The notes under the pieces were generated by a model. The model searched no databases. It saw nothing but the letters and a program-made list of their open reading frames with translations, and was not told the origin of the DNA. From Eonycteris spelaea (Eukaryota > Chordata > Mammalia > Chiroptera > Pteropodidae): a stretch of 64,000 nucleotides of DNA. Shown piece after piece: positions 1-10,458 of the stretch. Position numbers and translations under genes: made by a program. The stretch spans positions 6,714,501 to 6,778,500 of the forward strand of contig PUFA01000066.1 of the NCBI GenBank assembly GCA_003508835.1, in the 5' to 3' direction. Numbering within the stretch: the first letter of the stretch is position 1; the number at the start of each line of letters is the position of its first letter.

Positions 1-467
1 CTTCCTCCTTTCCTGCTTCTCACTGGAGTACTTCAAGATAGGCTAATACTGCCCCAACTGCCTGTCTGGGTTTCAGCTGTGTGCATGCTTGAATTTTCTG
101 CTTTAACGGCTGGATCACAGAAATCTTAGTTAAGGTCTGTCATAAACCTTGAATAAAATGAATCCTTTAATCATGAGGAAAATTCTCCAACTGAAGTAAA
201 CGAGCAGGTTTTAAACAGTTCTACAGATGTAGAGTCTCATGATATCCTCCAAGGAGATGTTTATAGAAATTGCAAATATCCAAAATAATTCTACATCTTT
301 GAGACTTAGGGAGCCTCAACTCTAGTGAATGAAGGTAAAGTATAAAAAACAAATGAGCCTTCAATGCATTCGAACCCCTGCATAATGGATCATTTCAACA
401 TGACCCTGATCTAAAATTGTGTCTGAGGCTGTCCCCTTGCATTGTGGGAAACACATAGTAAAGGTGC
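1..467. other. Unassigned AT-rich sequence
   Basis: I recognise no gene, RNA or repeat family here. The base composition is ordinary and AT-leaning, with no open frame of note and no simple repeat. Confidence 0.4.
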
Positions 468-830
468 TGAGGCCGGATCTAGCCTGTTTCTGCCAGTTTC
501 CCTGTTTGATTGGCCTTTGGTTGGTTAGTTGCGCTGTCTGTTGGTTTTCTGCCTCTTTGCTGAGCCGAGACCATGTGCAGTGACTGTGTGTTTAGCAGAA
601 CTTCAAGATGGGTTGGCGGTATCTGAGCCTTCTGCATGGCAACACACGCAGAGCCCCTAACTGAGGTCTTGCACGATAAGAATAAACGGCTTTACCCGGG
701 GGCAGATTTTGAACCCCGGAGCAGAGAGGGGACGGTTTCAAATCAGCTACATAAGTCCCTTGGCTTTAAGAGTTACGAGCCAGAGAGCCCAACCCTTTGG
801 TACACTGCCCTTGAATAATGCAGCAAATGG
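468..830 (+). mobile_element. Possible solo LTR-like segment
   Basis: The segment starts with TG (TGAGGCCGG). It carries promoter-like CTTTGCTGAG/ATGTGCAGTG text and an AATAAA at about 682, followed by roughly 100 bases that could be R/U5. This arrangement resembles an endogenous retroviral LTR, but I cannot name a family and see no convincing CA end or duplicated flanks. The 60- and 118-codon frames here have no recognisable content. It could equally be unique sequence. Confidence 0.25.
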
Positions 831-1428
831 CATCTTGAAAGCTAAGGCTGGATCATTACAGCACAAAGAAGCAATATTAAAGTTGGAGACTTTTTTTTTT
901 TTCGGGGAAAGGCTCATTTCCTACAGAGAATTTTTACAATTTGCATTGGGCTCTTTAACAGTATCTAATAGATGGATTTCAATTATAAAGGAACAAAAAA
1001 GTAAGTGGGCTGCTACTTACAGGTTGGAGATCATTCACATATCCTGGAAATTTTCTTATCATTAGAGGAAGTCCAACCTTTGGTCCACATGAGGAATTTT
1101 ACTCATCTACCCAGAACATGATTAAAAAAGAAACCTGAAATATAATGAGAGAAATACCGCTGGGGCCGGCACACAGAGTGGGTTTAAAATAATGCATGAA
1201 TTATTCTTAGCTCCAGAGACCCTATGCTGGGAAAGGTGAGAGCCGGGAGGACAATACAAAGAAAAATTAAAACCTCCGCCCAGAGACCCTACGTTCGCTC
1301 TGAACCCCAACCTTTCTATTATTAGTGTTCATCAATATTTAATTTCCTTGCTTCTAATATCTTTTCATTCCCGCAGCCCTGTGTTCTATTCAACTTAATG
1401 ACACCGGTGTCATATTTTAGACACTTAT
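831..1428. other. Unassigned sequence up to the L1 insertion
   Basis: This stretch includes a T run at about 891-901 and otherwise looks unique. No gene is visible. It ends at the left target-site duplication of the L1. Confidence 0.4.
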
Positions 1429-1445
1429 AAAAAGTGCTAGGCTCA
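1429..1445. repeat. Left target-site duplication of L1
   Basis: The 17 bases AAAAAGTGCTAGGCTCA recur exactly at 4377-4393. The preceding TTAT/AAAA context fits the L1 endonuclease preference. The match delimits the L1 between the two copies. Confidence 0.92.
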
Positions 1446-2959
1446 GAGACAGGTTAAGATGGCATAGAAGGTAGATGCTGTGCTTGCCTCTTCTTGTGAC
1501 CACACCAAAATTATAATGAAACTGCAAAGCAACCATCACAGAGAGTTGCCTGAGATCTGGCTGAAACAGAAATCCTACTCCTGAGGACATATATAAGACA
1601 TCACTCAGAGACTGCTAGGAGGGGTGGAGACACAAAACAGCCCCGACCCAAACTGCATGCAGTGGTCGAGAATCGGGAGAGGTATCTTGGCTGCAGAGCC
1701 TCCTCCCTCCCTGAGGAGCGAGGGGTCCCAGCCCCACACCAGGCTCCCAGCCCAGAGTTCCAGCACCGGGAATAGAACTCCCCACAACCTCTGACTGTGA
1801 AAACCAGGGGAGATTGTGGTTGAGTAAGACGGAGGGCTGCAGAAGTCACAGACATTCTTCTTAAGGGCCCACACACACCAGGATTTACTCACTGATGGAC
1901 TCACTCGCTCTAGGCTGCAGGGATGGGGCAGCTGCTCGAGGAGCACCAGGGATGTACGGGAGACACTGAGTTGTCGGGCTTCAGGGTGAGGGCTGGAAGG
2001 GCAGCTTTCTCCCAGATAGAAGTGCTGGCGGTATCCATCGTCCCTTTATTGGGCCCCCCTCCTCCCAGCATGTGGACACAGGTGCTGCCATACCTGAGTC
2101 ACCATCAATCTGGATAACACAGGTCTCTGCCCAGGTGGTTCCCTGAGACTTTGCCTCTCCCAACCTGCAGGTCCACCCAAGCTGCCTCCAGTGGTTTATT
2201 CCATGCAATCAGGCGACCTTGGCTCATGCTGTGGACTTTCCTAAAATCTCTCAAAGGCTCATTAAACCTAAAGCAGCAGCATCTGGCCTCAGCGTGCCCT
2301 GTGCCTCTTGCTGAGCAGCCCCAAGCCCAGCACTAGCGGCAGCCTCAGTTCTTTGCTTGGCCTTTCAAGGCACCTAGAAGCCCAGCACAGGTGACATCTG
2401 CAGATTGCTTGGTGACTCTTACCAGGTGACCTTGGAAGTGCACAGGCTGTGGCTACACTTGGCCTACGGCCGGGCCCCTCCCAGGAGGTCACTGGTCGAT
2501 ACACCCAGTGGCCCGTTTTGACTGGTGCCAGGGCTGGAGCACCACTCGGAGATGAATTTGAGGATAACGCGCCCAAAAGGCAGACTGGGCAGGCACTAGT
2601 GCCCTGCTAGAATGAATCCTGCTCCACGGGGTCAGCCCCTCACCGGCCAGTCCTCACAGCCAGTCAGCCAAAGGGTCAATCCCACCCATCAACATGCAAA
2701 CAGCAACCATGGCTCAACTACAACAGGAGGGTGCACACAAACCCACACGACAGGAGGCTGTGCCACGGGGCCCCACAGGAGGCCTACTGCATAAGGCCAC
2801 TCTACTAAGACCGGGAGACTTAGGAGACCTACCTAATACATAAAAACAAACACAGGGAGGCAACCAAAATGGGGAGACTACGAAACATGTTCCAAATGAA
2901 AGAACAGAACAAAGGTCCAGAAAAAAAAAAAAACTAAAAAAAAAAAAAAAGTAGTGACA

Positions 2960-3760
2960 AACAATCTACCAAATGCAGAGTTCAAAACACTGGTTATAAA
3001 GGGTGGTCGGTGAACTTAGGGGAAGAGTGGATGAACTCAATGGGAACTTTAACAGAGAGATAGAAAACATAAAAATGGAGATGGAAAACATAAAAGTCAT
3101 CCGAGGTGAAGAGTACATCAAAGGGAATCAATGGATTGGATGAAGCGGAGGATCGAGTCAGCGACATGGAGGGTAGGGCAGCAGAGGGCACCCAACAGAA
3201 TAGCAACAAGAAAAAAGACTCCGAAAGCTTAAGAATAAGTTAAGGGGCCTCTGGGACTACATCAAGTGTAACAGCATTTGCATCATAGGGGTACCAGAAG
3301 GAGAAGAGAGAGCACAAAGAATTGAAAACATATTTGAAGAAATAATGATAAAAAACTTTCCTAACCTGATGAAAAAAAATAGACATACCAGCCCAGGAAG
3401 AAGAGGAGTCCCACACAAGATGAAACCAAAGAAGCCCACACCAAGACATATCATCATGAAAATGCCAAAGTTAAATAAAAATAGAGAATCTTCAAAGCAG
3501 CAAGAGAAAAGCAATCCACAAGGGAGCCCCCATATAAAACTGTCAGCTGATTTCTCAACAGAAACTTCGCAGGCCAAAAGGGATTTGCACGAAATATTCA
3601 AGGTGATGAAAAGTAAGGACCTGCAACCAAGATGACTCTACCCAGCAAAACTATCATTTAGAATCAAAAGACAGATAAAGAGCTTCCCAGACAAGAAAAA
3701 GCTAAAGGAGTTCATCACCACCAAGCAAGTATTATAAAAAATGTTGGAGGGACTTCAAGA
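2960..3760 (+). pseudogene. Decayed L1 ORF1 (RNA-binding protein)
   Basis: ORF1 of L1 encodes the trimeric RNA-binding chaperone of the L1 particle. Its conserved core is readable in one frame from about 3345 (NFPNLMKK, then PTPRHIIMKMPK, then LSADFSTET and IFKVMKSKDLQPR). An in-frame TGA at 3633-3635 interrupts it, where related copies have a leucine codon. Beyond the stop the same frame continues with SFPDKKKLKEFITTK. The upstream coiled-coil part is also broken by stops and indels. This is a dead copy with no host function implied. Confidence 0.85.
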
Positions 3761-3794
3761 TGAAGAAAAAAAAATGTATCAAAAACATGAATAA

Positions 3795-3978
3795 AGAATG
3801 GCAATAACTACATATCTATCAACAGGGACATCAAATTAAAAAGAATTAAATGCTCCAGTCAAAAGACAGGATGGCTGAATGGATAAGAAAACAAGATCTG
3901 TACATAGGCTGCCTACAAGACACGTTAGATCACAAGACACACACAGACTAAAAGTAATGGGCTAGAAAAAGATATCTC
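3795..3978 (+). pseudogene. Start of L1 ORF2 endonuclease, truncated
   Basis: The translation resembles the first residues of the L1 apurinic-like endonuclease: TYLST, then LNAPVKRQ, then a degraded ICCLQETHL equivalent and a THRLKVKGWKK equivalent. Stops are present. At about 3978 the text switches abruptly to 3' UTR (GCAGAGAATATTGTGCTGAG), so the rest of endonuclease, RT and the C-terminus are missing. Confidence 0.75.
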
Positions 3979-4376
3979 ATGATGGACGCAGAGAATATTG
4001 TGCTGAGTGGAATAAGTCAGACATAGAAAGACAAATACCATATTATTTCACATAATGTGAAATCTAGAGAACAAAATAAACAAAACAAACAAAACAAAAA
4101 ATAAAAATAGAAACTCATAGATACAGAGGACATTTTGAGGGTTACCAGATGGGAGGGGATTAGGAAGCACAAATTGGTAGTTAGAAAACAGTCATGGAGA
4201 TATGAAGTATAGCATAAGGAATATAATCAATAACTACGTATGGTGTCAGAGGGGTACTAGATTTATTGGGGTGATCACTTCATGAGTTACATAGATGTCT
4301 AATCACTATGTTGTATACTTGAAACTAATATAATATTGTATGGCACCTATAATTGAAAATTAAAAAATATTTTTTA

Positions 4377-4393
4377 AAAAAGTGCTAGGCTCA
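4377..4393. repeat. Right target-site duplication of L1
   Basis: This is an exact copy of 1429-1445. It directly follows the A-rich tail of the L1, as expected for target-primed reverse transcription. Confidence 0.92.
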
Positions 4394-4564
4394 CATTAGT
4401 AGCAACCTATTACTTTGAGCATTCTGTTCCTTGAGTGCCTACTATGTGCTAGGTTCTGAGAGCAGGAAGATGAGGAAGACACAACTCCCTGCAATTACTA
4501 GGAATTCAGCTCTGTAGCCAGAAGGTCAAGGTCCTTCTTCTATGAGACTTTTTCTATGCAACAT

Positions 4565-4720
4565 CAGGTGGCTTTTTCTCATTTGCAAAAGATGGATGAT
4601 AATTACCTATCATACATTCGGGCAAACTTTAAAAGTATTATTAATATGTGCAAAGTACTTAGAAGAGTGGCTGATACACATCGTCAGGGCTCTATAATGT
4701 TAGCTTTACTATTATTTTTC
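4565..4720 (+). mobile_element. MIR SINE, 3' portion
   Basis: The order TTTCTCATTTGCAAAAGATGG, GATAATTACCTA, GTGCAAAGTACTTAGAAGAG, then a tail with GTTAGCT...ACTATTATT follows the MIR consensus from its core to its L2-like 3' end. It is strongly diverged, as expected for MIR. Confidence 0.8.
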
Positions 4721-4759
4721 TAGGAGACTATAAAAAGAAGCAAGAACAGTCACTCTAAT

Positions 4760-4804
4760 CTTATGTGATAACCTTATGTGATAACCTTATGTGATAACCT
4801 TATG
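4760..4804. repeat. 13-bp tandem repeat, 3.5 copies
   Basis: The unit CTTATGTGATAAC is repeated three times without change (4760-4798) and followed by a partial copy. The perfect identity suggests a recent expansion. Confidence 0.95.
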
Positions 4805-4989
4805 CTGTGATATCGATGAGCAGGGAGCTTTGAGAGGCCTGAGTGGAAAGGAGGGAAGTTGAGCTGGAATCGGGAAAGGTTTTCAGTAAGAGATGAAAAC
4901 TAAGAGAAAATTATAAGAAAGAAAGAAAAACCCAACCGGTTGCCAGTACCTCTATACAAATTTCCACTTCTTCCCAAAGAATGGAGACT

Positions 4990-5270
4990 TTCTCAACTGC
5001 TCAATTCTATTTTCAATACTAAATATTTGAAATTTGCTAAGACAGTAGATCATAAGTGTTCTCAGCACACACACACCAAAAAAAAAAAATGGTAACTATA
5101 TGAGTTGATGGACATGTTAAAAAAAAATCTGATTGTGGCAATCATTTCACAGTGCATGCATATATTAAATCGTCACATTGTGCAGCTTTAAAAATCACAT
5201 CGTACAGCCTAAATATATATAATTTTTATTTGTCGATCATACCTCAAAAAAGCTGGAAAAAAAAAAGAGC
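4990..5270 (+). mobile_element. L1 3' UTR fragment with A tail
   Basis: The segment matches the well-known L1 3' end: TTTGCTAAGACAGTAGATC, TGGTAACTATATGAG, GTGGCAATCATTTCACA, CATTGTGCAG, then CTCAAAAAAGCTGG and an A run. It is 5' truncated. Confidence 0.85.
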
Positions 5271-5414
5271 TTAGAATCGTATTTACAAATTAAGTTGATC
5301 CTTTCTGCTCCAATTTCACCCAAGCACAGAACGCATCTTCGGGCCTCTGCCCAAGCTCTGGCCCCAGGTACCACCACCAACGGCGAAGCACGGAAGCAGA
5401 TGCTGGGTTGCTGA

Positions 5415-5605
5415 GACTAAGCCGGAAGTTCTGACTCCTTGGCTAAGCTGCTCCACCTCGGAGAGACTCCACTTCCTCTTGGGTAAAACAGGGACCACAA
5501 CAGTGCCCGTCCACATGGTGGTCATGAGGATTAAACAAACTAATACATGCAAACCATTTAGAAGAGCGTCTGGCACAGTACAAGCCTCATACGAATAGTG
5601 ATGGG
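5415..5605 (+). mobile_element. MIR SINE
   Basis: MIR core and 3' features are visible in order: CTTGGCTAAGCTGCTCCACC, CCACTTCCTCTTGGGTAAAA, CATGAGGATTAAACAAACT, AATACATGCAAACC, and GAGCGTCTGGCACAGTACA. Confidence 0.85.
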
Positions 5606-5794
5606 GATTGCGGCGTTCTGAAAAAACATGTGTCCTTGAGATCAGAAGTGGCAGTTTGCTCTCTAGAAACCTGTTGACCATCCCAATTTTTTTCGTTAAC
5701 AGCTTTAGGAGTTGCAAGTGGCATACAGTAAATCGCACTCTGTTATAAAGGCTGCTTTGCTTGGTCAGGCTTTTTCATTTCAGCCACAGATGTG

Positions 5795-7240
5795 CAGTGG
5801 TACTGAAATACGGTTCTAACTGGCATTTCCATATTGCCTGCTGATGCTAAGAATCCTTCCGTGTGTTTGTCATACATATTGCTCCTTAGATGAAGTCTCT
5901 TTTCAAATCTTTTGCCTAATTGTAAAATTGGGTTGAGTTCTCATCAGCGAGTTTTGAAGAGTTTTTTTAGGATCTACAATCTGGAGTTAAGTTCTTTATT
6001 AGATATATGGCTTGCAAACATTCTCTTCCAGTGCATTGCTCGTCTTTTCATTCTCTTACCAGTGTCATTTGAAAGGACATTTTTTTCATTTTGATGAAGT
6101 TCAATGTATTGATTTTTATTTTTTATGGATCGTCCTTTTGATCTCGTATCTAAGGAATCCAGGGCTCAAAAGGTTTCTCCTGTTCCCCGCCCCCCCCGCC
6201 TTAGAAATTTTAGAATTTTAGATTTTTCATTTAGATCTAGGATTCAGTTTAAGTTAATTTTGTGTATGGTCAGAGGTATGAACCAACATTCTTTTATTTA
6301 CATAGAGATCTTCAATTATTTCAGCAGCCTTTGTTGATGAGACTATCCTTCCTCCACGAGGACACTGTTGTTTTCCATTGATACATTGATCTATCTTTCT
6401 TCCAGTCTTGGTTATCTTTTTGCGCTGTCTTGATTACTATAGATCTGTAATAAGCCTTGGGATCAAGTAATATCTGTCCACAGACTTTTTTGTTTTGTTT
6501 TGTTTTGTTTTTTTCAGTTGTTTTCACAGGTCCTTTGCACTGCCGTATGAATTTTAGAATCATCTTATTGATCTCTACAAAAATTCCTGCTAAGGTTTTG
6601 ATGGGGAGCAGAGTGAATACATACATCAATTTTAGGAGAATTCACATATTAACAAATTGACTCTTCCAACCTACAAACACGGCATATTTCTCCTTTTACT
6701 TAGATCGTTCATTTCTCTCCGCCATGTTTTGTACTTTCCAAGCACAGGTCTTTCATGCTCGTAGTTCGTTTAGAGGTCCTTCACACTTTGTCAGCTCTGT
6801 CTCTAAGTATTTCATGTTTATAGTGCTATTGTAAATTGTATTGCTTTTTAAATTGTACCATTTCCAATTATGCGTAGCAAGAATATAAAAATACAATTGA
6901 TTTGTGTACATTGATTCAAGCCTGTAAACCTGCTAAATTTATTTATTAGCTCAAGTTCTTTTTTGTAGGTTCTGTAAGATTCTACACAGAAGATCGTGTC
7001 ATCTGCAAACAAAAGCAGTTTTACTTCTTCCCGACGTGGATGCTTCTTGTTTCTTTTTCTTGCCTTATTCCACAAGCCAGAAGCTCTAGCACAGTGTTGA
7101 ATGAAAGGTAGGAGCACACTTTTTTGCCTTTTTTCTGATCTTAAGAAATATAATTCGGTCTTTCCGCCATTAAGTGCGATGGTAGCTGCAGATTTTTAGT
7201 GGATGTCCTGTGTCAGGCTGAGGAAGTTTCGTATGCTAAA
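5795..7240 (-). mobile_element. Antisense old L1: ORF2 C-terminal half and 3' region
   Basis: Read on the minus strand, this is the RT region and downstream ORF2 of an ancient L1. Plus-strand hallmarks are CAAATCTTTTGCCTAATTG, GATTACTATAGATCTGTAAT, AAATTCCTGCTAAGG, ATTTATTAGCTCAAGTTC and GTGTCATCTGCAAACAAAAG. Many stops and short insertions, including a (TTTTG)n tract near 6488-6510, show it is dead. Confidence 0.9.
6848..7117 (-). pseudogene. L1 reverse-transcriptase catalytic segment
   Basis: An 89-codon minus-strand frame is the best-preserved part of the antisense L1. It contains KLLLFADDTIFCVES, whose FADD (codons at 7009-6998) corresponds to the catalytic [YF]ADD motif of L1 RT. KELELINKFSRFTGL follows, matching the next conserved RT block. 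Frameshifts and stops bound it on both sides, so it is a relic. Confidence 0.85.
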
Positions 7241-7475
7241 CAGCATCCCCCGGGGCCAAACGCTCGACAGGGCCCTTCTGCAGCTCCCTGCGCGCCTCCC
7301 TCTGTGTAGCTCTCTCCCTTCTGGCGCTCCCTCCTGCAAATTCCACCCAGCCCAACTTCCCTGAACCCTCACCTCCATCCCCCCTTCTCAGGAACCTGCT
7401 GGGCTCCACCTGGTTCCCCTCTCTGTCCCAGAGTCCGGACACCCTCTCGAGGTGGTAAATGCTCACCTTTTTTGT
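7241..7475. other. GC-rich segment, no gene
   Basis: This is C/T-rich text on the plus strand (repeated TCCCT and CTGC words). It gives fortuitous minus-strand frames of 60-76 codons without recognisable domains. It may belong with the old repeat that follows. Confidence 0.35.
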
Positions 7476-7650
7476 GTCCCTTCTCTTAGGGATCCCTGTC
7501 TTTCATCATCTGAATGATGTCCAGTGTCTTGAAAATCCATTGTTTTATATCTTTTGTCTCGTGTTTTATTTCTTCAGGAAGGAGGGTTAGTCTTTCATTT
7601 CAGTCGGAAGTGAAGGTCTCTGTCTCAACTTTGACCCTTCCACTCTTGTT
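7476..7650. mobile_element. Probable ancient L1-type terminal fragment
   Basis: The order TCTTAGGGATCCCTGTC, GATGTCCAGTGTCTTGAAAA, CCATTGTTTTATAT, TTTTGTCT, CTTCAGGAAGGAGGGTTAG and GTCGGAAGTGAAGG matches a very common ancient mammalian repeat that I associate with old L1 ends. Family and orientation are uncertain. Confidence 0.5.
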
Positions 7651-7741
7651 TCTAATAAGGGCCTCCCACTGTTTTCCCCATCAGCTGAGTTCTGTGCTTT
7701 GGCACCTGCTTTCTACAAGCTTCTGTCTCTCTAGATTGGTG

Positions 7742-7955
7742 CAAAGAAAAACTGTGGCCTTGGAACAGCTAGGTTCAAGTGCTGGCTGTTGCCTTTCCTA
7801 ACCATGGTAGCCCATCTGTAAATTGAAGTAAGTAACAAAACCTATTTTACAAGATTGTTGTAAAGATGAGAGGCCATCACTGGTAAAGTAACTTCCCTGG
7901 TGGCTGGTAAATAACAGGGACTCAATAAATGATGGATGTCATTACTGTTACTAGA
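7742..7955 (+). mobile_element. MIR SINE, nearly full length
   Basis: The sequence runs from a tRNA-like part (GGAACAGCTAGGTTCAAGTG) through the core (CCCATCTGTAAATTGAAG, TTACAAGATTGTTGTAAAGA) to the tail GGGACTCAATAAATGATGG. The poly(A)-like signal in the tail is a normal part of MIR. Confidence 0.88.
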
Positions 7956-8572
7956 CTTCTTATTCTAGCATATTCCTCCTCTTCTTTCCTGCCTCCGCCT
8001 TCCTTTCTCTGGATCTGTTCAGCCCTAATATTTGATGACTGTGGGCTGCAGAGACAAATTATGCTTTAAGTACTGGGCCCCACGACAGCTGAGTCACACC
8101 ACTGAGAGTCTGAAGGCGGGAATGAGTCCCAGACCTGAAATATTGGGGGGTGCAGGTGGTTTCTACAGGAATCACTGACAAGCACCTGTTAAATATTTTA
8201 CTTTTCTTAGGCAGTCCTTAATAACTCACTTTTAAGATTTAAATTAAAGTCAAAAGACCAACTACATCTGAGCCACCACTCATGATTGTTCTGATTTTTT
8301 TTTTTTTTGGCACAATTGCGGGCCCCTTCACCTTGTAGGCACTGTGCATGTGTAGAGCTATGACAAGTATCCAACAGATCTTGCAAAGGATACTGAAAAG
8401 GGACACTTTGGGTAATTTTCATAAGTAGACCTTTGGCTCCAGAGAACTTAAAAGTGGCTGAAATAGGTCAGCTAAGTATCCCACTAGTTGCATGATGGAA
8501 TGAGGATTCACCTCCCCACTGCAAGCGATCGTGGCTGCCCCTTCTGGGAAGGCATTTCAGCCCTGGGACCTA
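7956..8572. other. Unassigned sequence
   Basis: No gene or clear repeat is visible. A T run lies at about 8289-8303. The region ends just before a MIR copy. Confidence 0.4.
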
Positions 8573-8850
8573 GAAGCAGTGTGCCGCAGTGACCAAGACC
8601 ACGGGCATTTGTATCAGCCAAAATTGTGTTCCAATCCCAGTTCCACTGTTTGCCAGTAGTACTCCCTTGAAAAACTTATTTGGCCCCACTGTGGATTTTC
8701 ATTTGTAAAATGAGAGTAAATACACCTGCTTAAACAGGGTTTATGCGAGGCTGGCACAAGATAATATACGTAAAGTGCCCCGTGGGCAGTACATGCCCAG
8801 TAAGTGGTAGATGGTACGCTGGGCACAACCATTCCTACTTGCATTATCAG
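8573..8850 (+). mobile_element. MIR SINE
   Basis: MIR order is present: GTGTTCCAATCCCAGTTCCA, TTTCATTTGTAAAATGAGAG, AGTACATGCCCAGTAAGTGG. Some core bases are lost. Confidence 0.82.
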
Positions 8851-8908
8851 CAGCAACAGCATTGCCGTTGTTATTGGCAACAGCGCATCTAGATGCAAAA
8901 ATCCTCCA

Positions 8909-9018
8909 AGACAACGCTGTCCAACGGGATGTTCCATGTTGGCAGGAGGCGTCTATACTTTTGTTGTCCAGTATGGTGGCCACGAGACACGTGAGGATAC
9001 TGAGTATTTGCATTGGAT
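8909..9018 (+). mobile_element. MER5-like hAT-Charlie MITE
   Basis: The paired signatures ACAACGCTGTCCAACGGGAT and TTGTTGTCCAGTATGGTGGC, followed by CACGAGACACGTGAGGATAC, match the non-autonomous DNA transposon MER5A/B. It is a truncated relic. Confidence 0.82.
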
Positions 9019-9037
9019 AGCAAAGCCCTAGAGAATC

Positions 9038-9190
9038 TGTCTTAGTCTGCTCAGACTGCCCTAACAGAACACTGCAGACTGGGTTACTTGTAAGCAACAG
9101 AACTGTATTTCTCCCAGGTCTGGAGGCTGGGATGTCCAAGGCCAGGGCACCAGAAGACCCGGTGTCTGGTAAGGACGCCCGCCTCTCTAC
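9038..9190 (-). mobile_element. MaLR-type LTR fragment
   Basis: GTCTTAGTCTGCTCAGACTG, CCCTAACAGAACACTGCAGA, CTGGGTTACTTG and GTCTGGAGGCTGGGATGTCC are the reverse complement of the 3' end of MST/THE1/MLT1-type LTRs. Only the terminal portion is left. Confidence 0.8.
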
Positions 9191-9261
9191 GACTCCCCTC
9201 TACCCACCTGCTTACTCGGCACAGCGATTATCATTGACATTCGGTCTTTAGTTGTTGCTCT

Positions 9262-9420
9262 TGACGGTCTGTCTCCTGCCACCAGAAGGGAAGCTTCCTG
9301 CAAGCAAATTCTCTTCCTGCTTCGCCGCAGCTCAATCTCAATGCCCAGAAGGTGCCCAGCGTCATGCAGAGTTCTGGTAACTGTGTGTTGAATTTAATAC
9401 AACCAGGTTGCTGGAAAGAA
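9262..9420 (+). mobile_element. L2 3' end, degenerate
   Basis: GGTCTGTCTCCTGCCACCAG, AAGCTTCCTGCAAGCA, CTCAATGCCCAGAAGGTGCC and TGTGTGTTGAATTTAATAC follow the L2 tail consensus. The copy is heavily diverged. Confidence 0.55.
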
Positions 9421-10005
9421 AGCCGGAGCCTGACATCTTGTACGAAGCAGAATACTTCTGTAAAACCGGGAACGCTCCCCTCCCTTCGGCCTCCTACCCC
9501 GACCCCTGCATGATCAGACAAGGGCCTGGGGACTCCGTAACTCTTAACTTCCCTCCCTCAGGCAGCAGCTGCACCTCCAGGAGGAGAGCGTTTTGAATTC
9601 TAAATAAGACCCGATGTTTAACAGCCTCTCGTTTCCTCTCCCGAAAGCCCGCTCCCCTCAGAGCTAAGGCGGTTGAGCATTCACGCGACGGGTGTACATA
9701 TTTAGTAGGACTATGACAAGTGATTCAGAGTAATTAAGCAACGTTTCGCACAATGCCCACTCCACTTAAGGAATAAACTCTACATTCTGTTGGATTAACT
9801 GGCAAAAAGGACAAAAACAAGGCAGTCGCAGAGTGTCAGCTGGTAACAACCATCGGACCTATTCTTGGGCCTTGGACAAGCATAAGAAAGTGAAATGTTT
9901 CACTTTTACAGAAGGATAAGAAGCAAAAGAAAACCCGATACAAAGATATGTATATTACACCGTCAGTTATTACCACCCTGTGTTTCTTCTTTGAAAGAGG
10001 CAGCA
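9421..10005. other. Unassigned sequence
   Basis: No gene is seen. The last half may include further decayed L1 sequence, because it runs directly into a recognisable L1 3' UTR. Confidence 0.35.
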
Positions 10006-10358
10006 CCTGAAATGTACGTCAATAGAGGAATGAGTAAATAAATTGGACAATGCACAGAATTTTATGCAGCATTTAGAAGAATGAGGTAGATTGATAGATT
10101 CTTACATGGAAAGATGGCTGTGCTACATTGATCGGGAAAAAGACTCGTAGCATTGTACTCATTTTAAAAAGAAATGTCATCAGTATGTACATTTAAAAAG
10201 CTATTCAAGGACATGTGTCAAAGAGTCACAAGTGGTAACTTCCAGAAGTGGACTTGGGCCTGAAATTACAACAACGTGTATCATTTTGCAATTATAAAAG
10301 ATATTAAACCATTTAGATTTTGTAAAAGATAAGCTAAAGTTAAAAAAAAAAAAAAAAG
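10006..10358 (+). mobile_element. Old L1 3' UTR with A16 tail
   Basis: The segment reads GTCAATAGAGGAATGAGTAA, ATAAATTGGACAATGCACAG, TTTTATGCAGCATTTAGAAG, AATGAGGTAGATTGATAG and CAAGTGGTAACTTCCAGAAG. This is the order of the 3' UTR of older L1s, and it ends in an A run at 10342-10357. Confidence 0.72.
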
Positions 10359-10458
10359 AGCCCAAGAATGACTAGAATAATCTGACTGTCACAAGGAAGC
10401 AGCTCCACTCTGGCAGGGAGCCTCCTCCGCACCTTCCTCCCCCGAGGCCCCGTCCCCA

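Larger units (their letters stand above)
1446..4376 (+). mobile_element. LINE-1 with both ends but ORF2 largely missing
   Basis: The element opens with an L1 promoter-like start (AAGATGGCATAG) and a GC-rich 5' UTR to about 2880. A decayed ORF1 (about 2960-3760) and only the start of ORF2 (about 3795-3978) follow. The sequence then jumps to the L1 3' UTR (about 3980-4345) and an A-rich tail. A perfect 17-bp target-site duplication flanks it. A full-length L1 is 6-7 kb, so about 3-4 kb of ORF2 is absent internally. The terminal TTGTATACTTGAAACTAATA type of 3' end is common in laurasiatherian L1s. The element is inactive. Confidence 0.9.

Noticed and set aside
3345..3635. Functional L1 ORF1
   Set aside because: An in-frame TGA at 3633-3635, a broken N-terminal half and the missing ORF2 show a dead copy.
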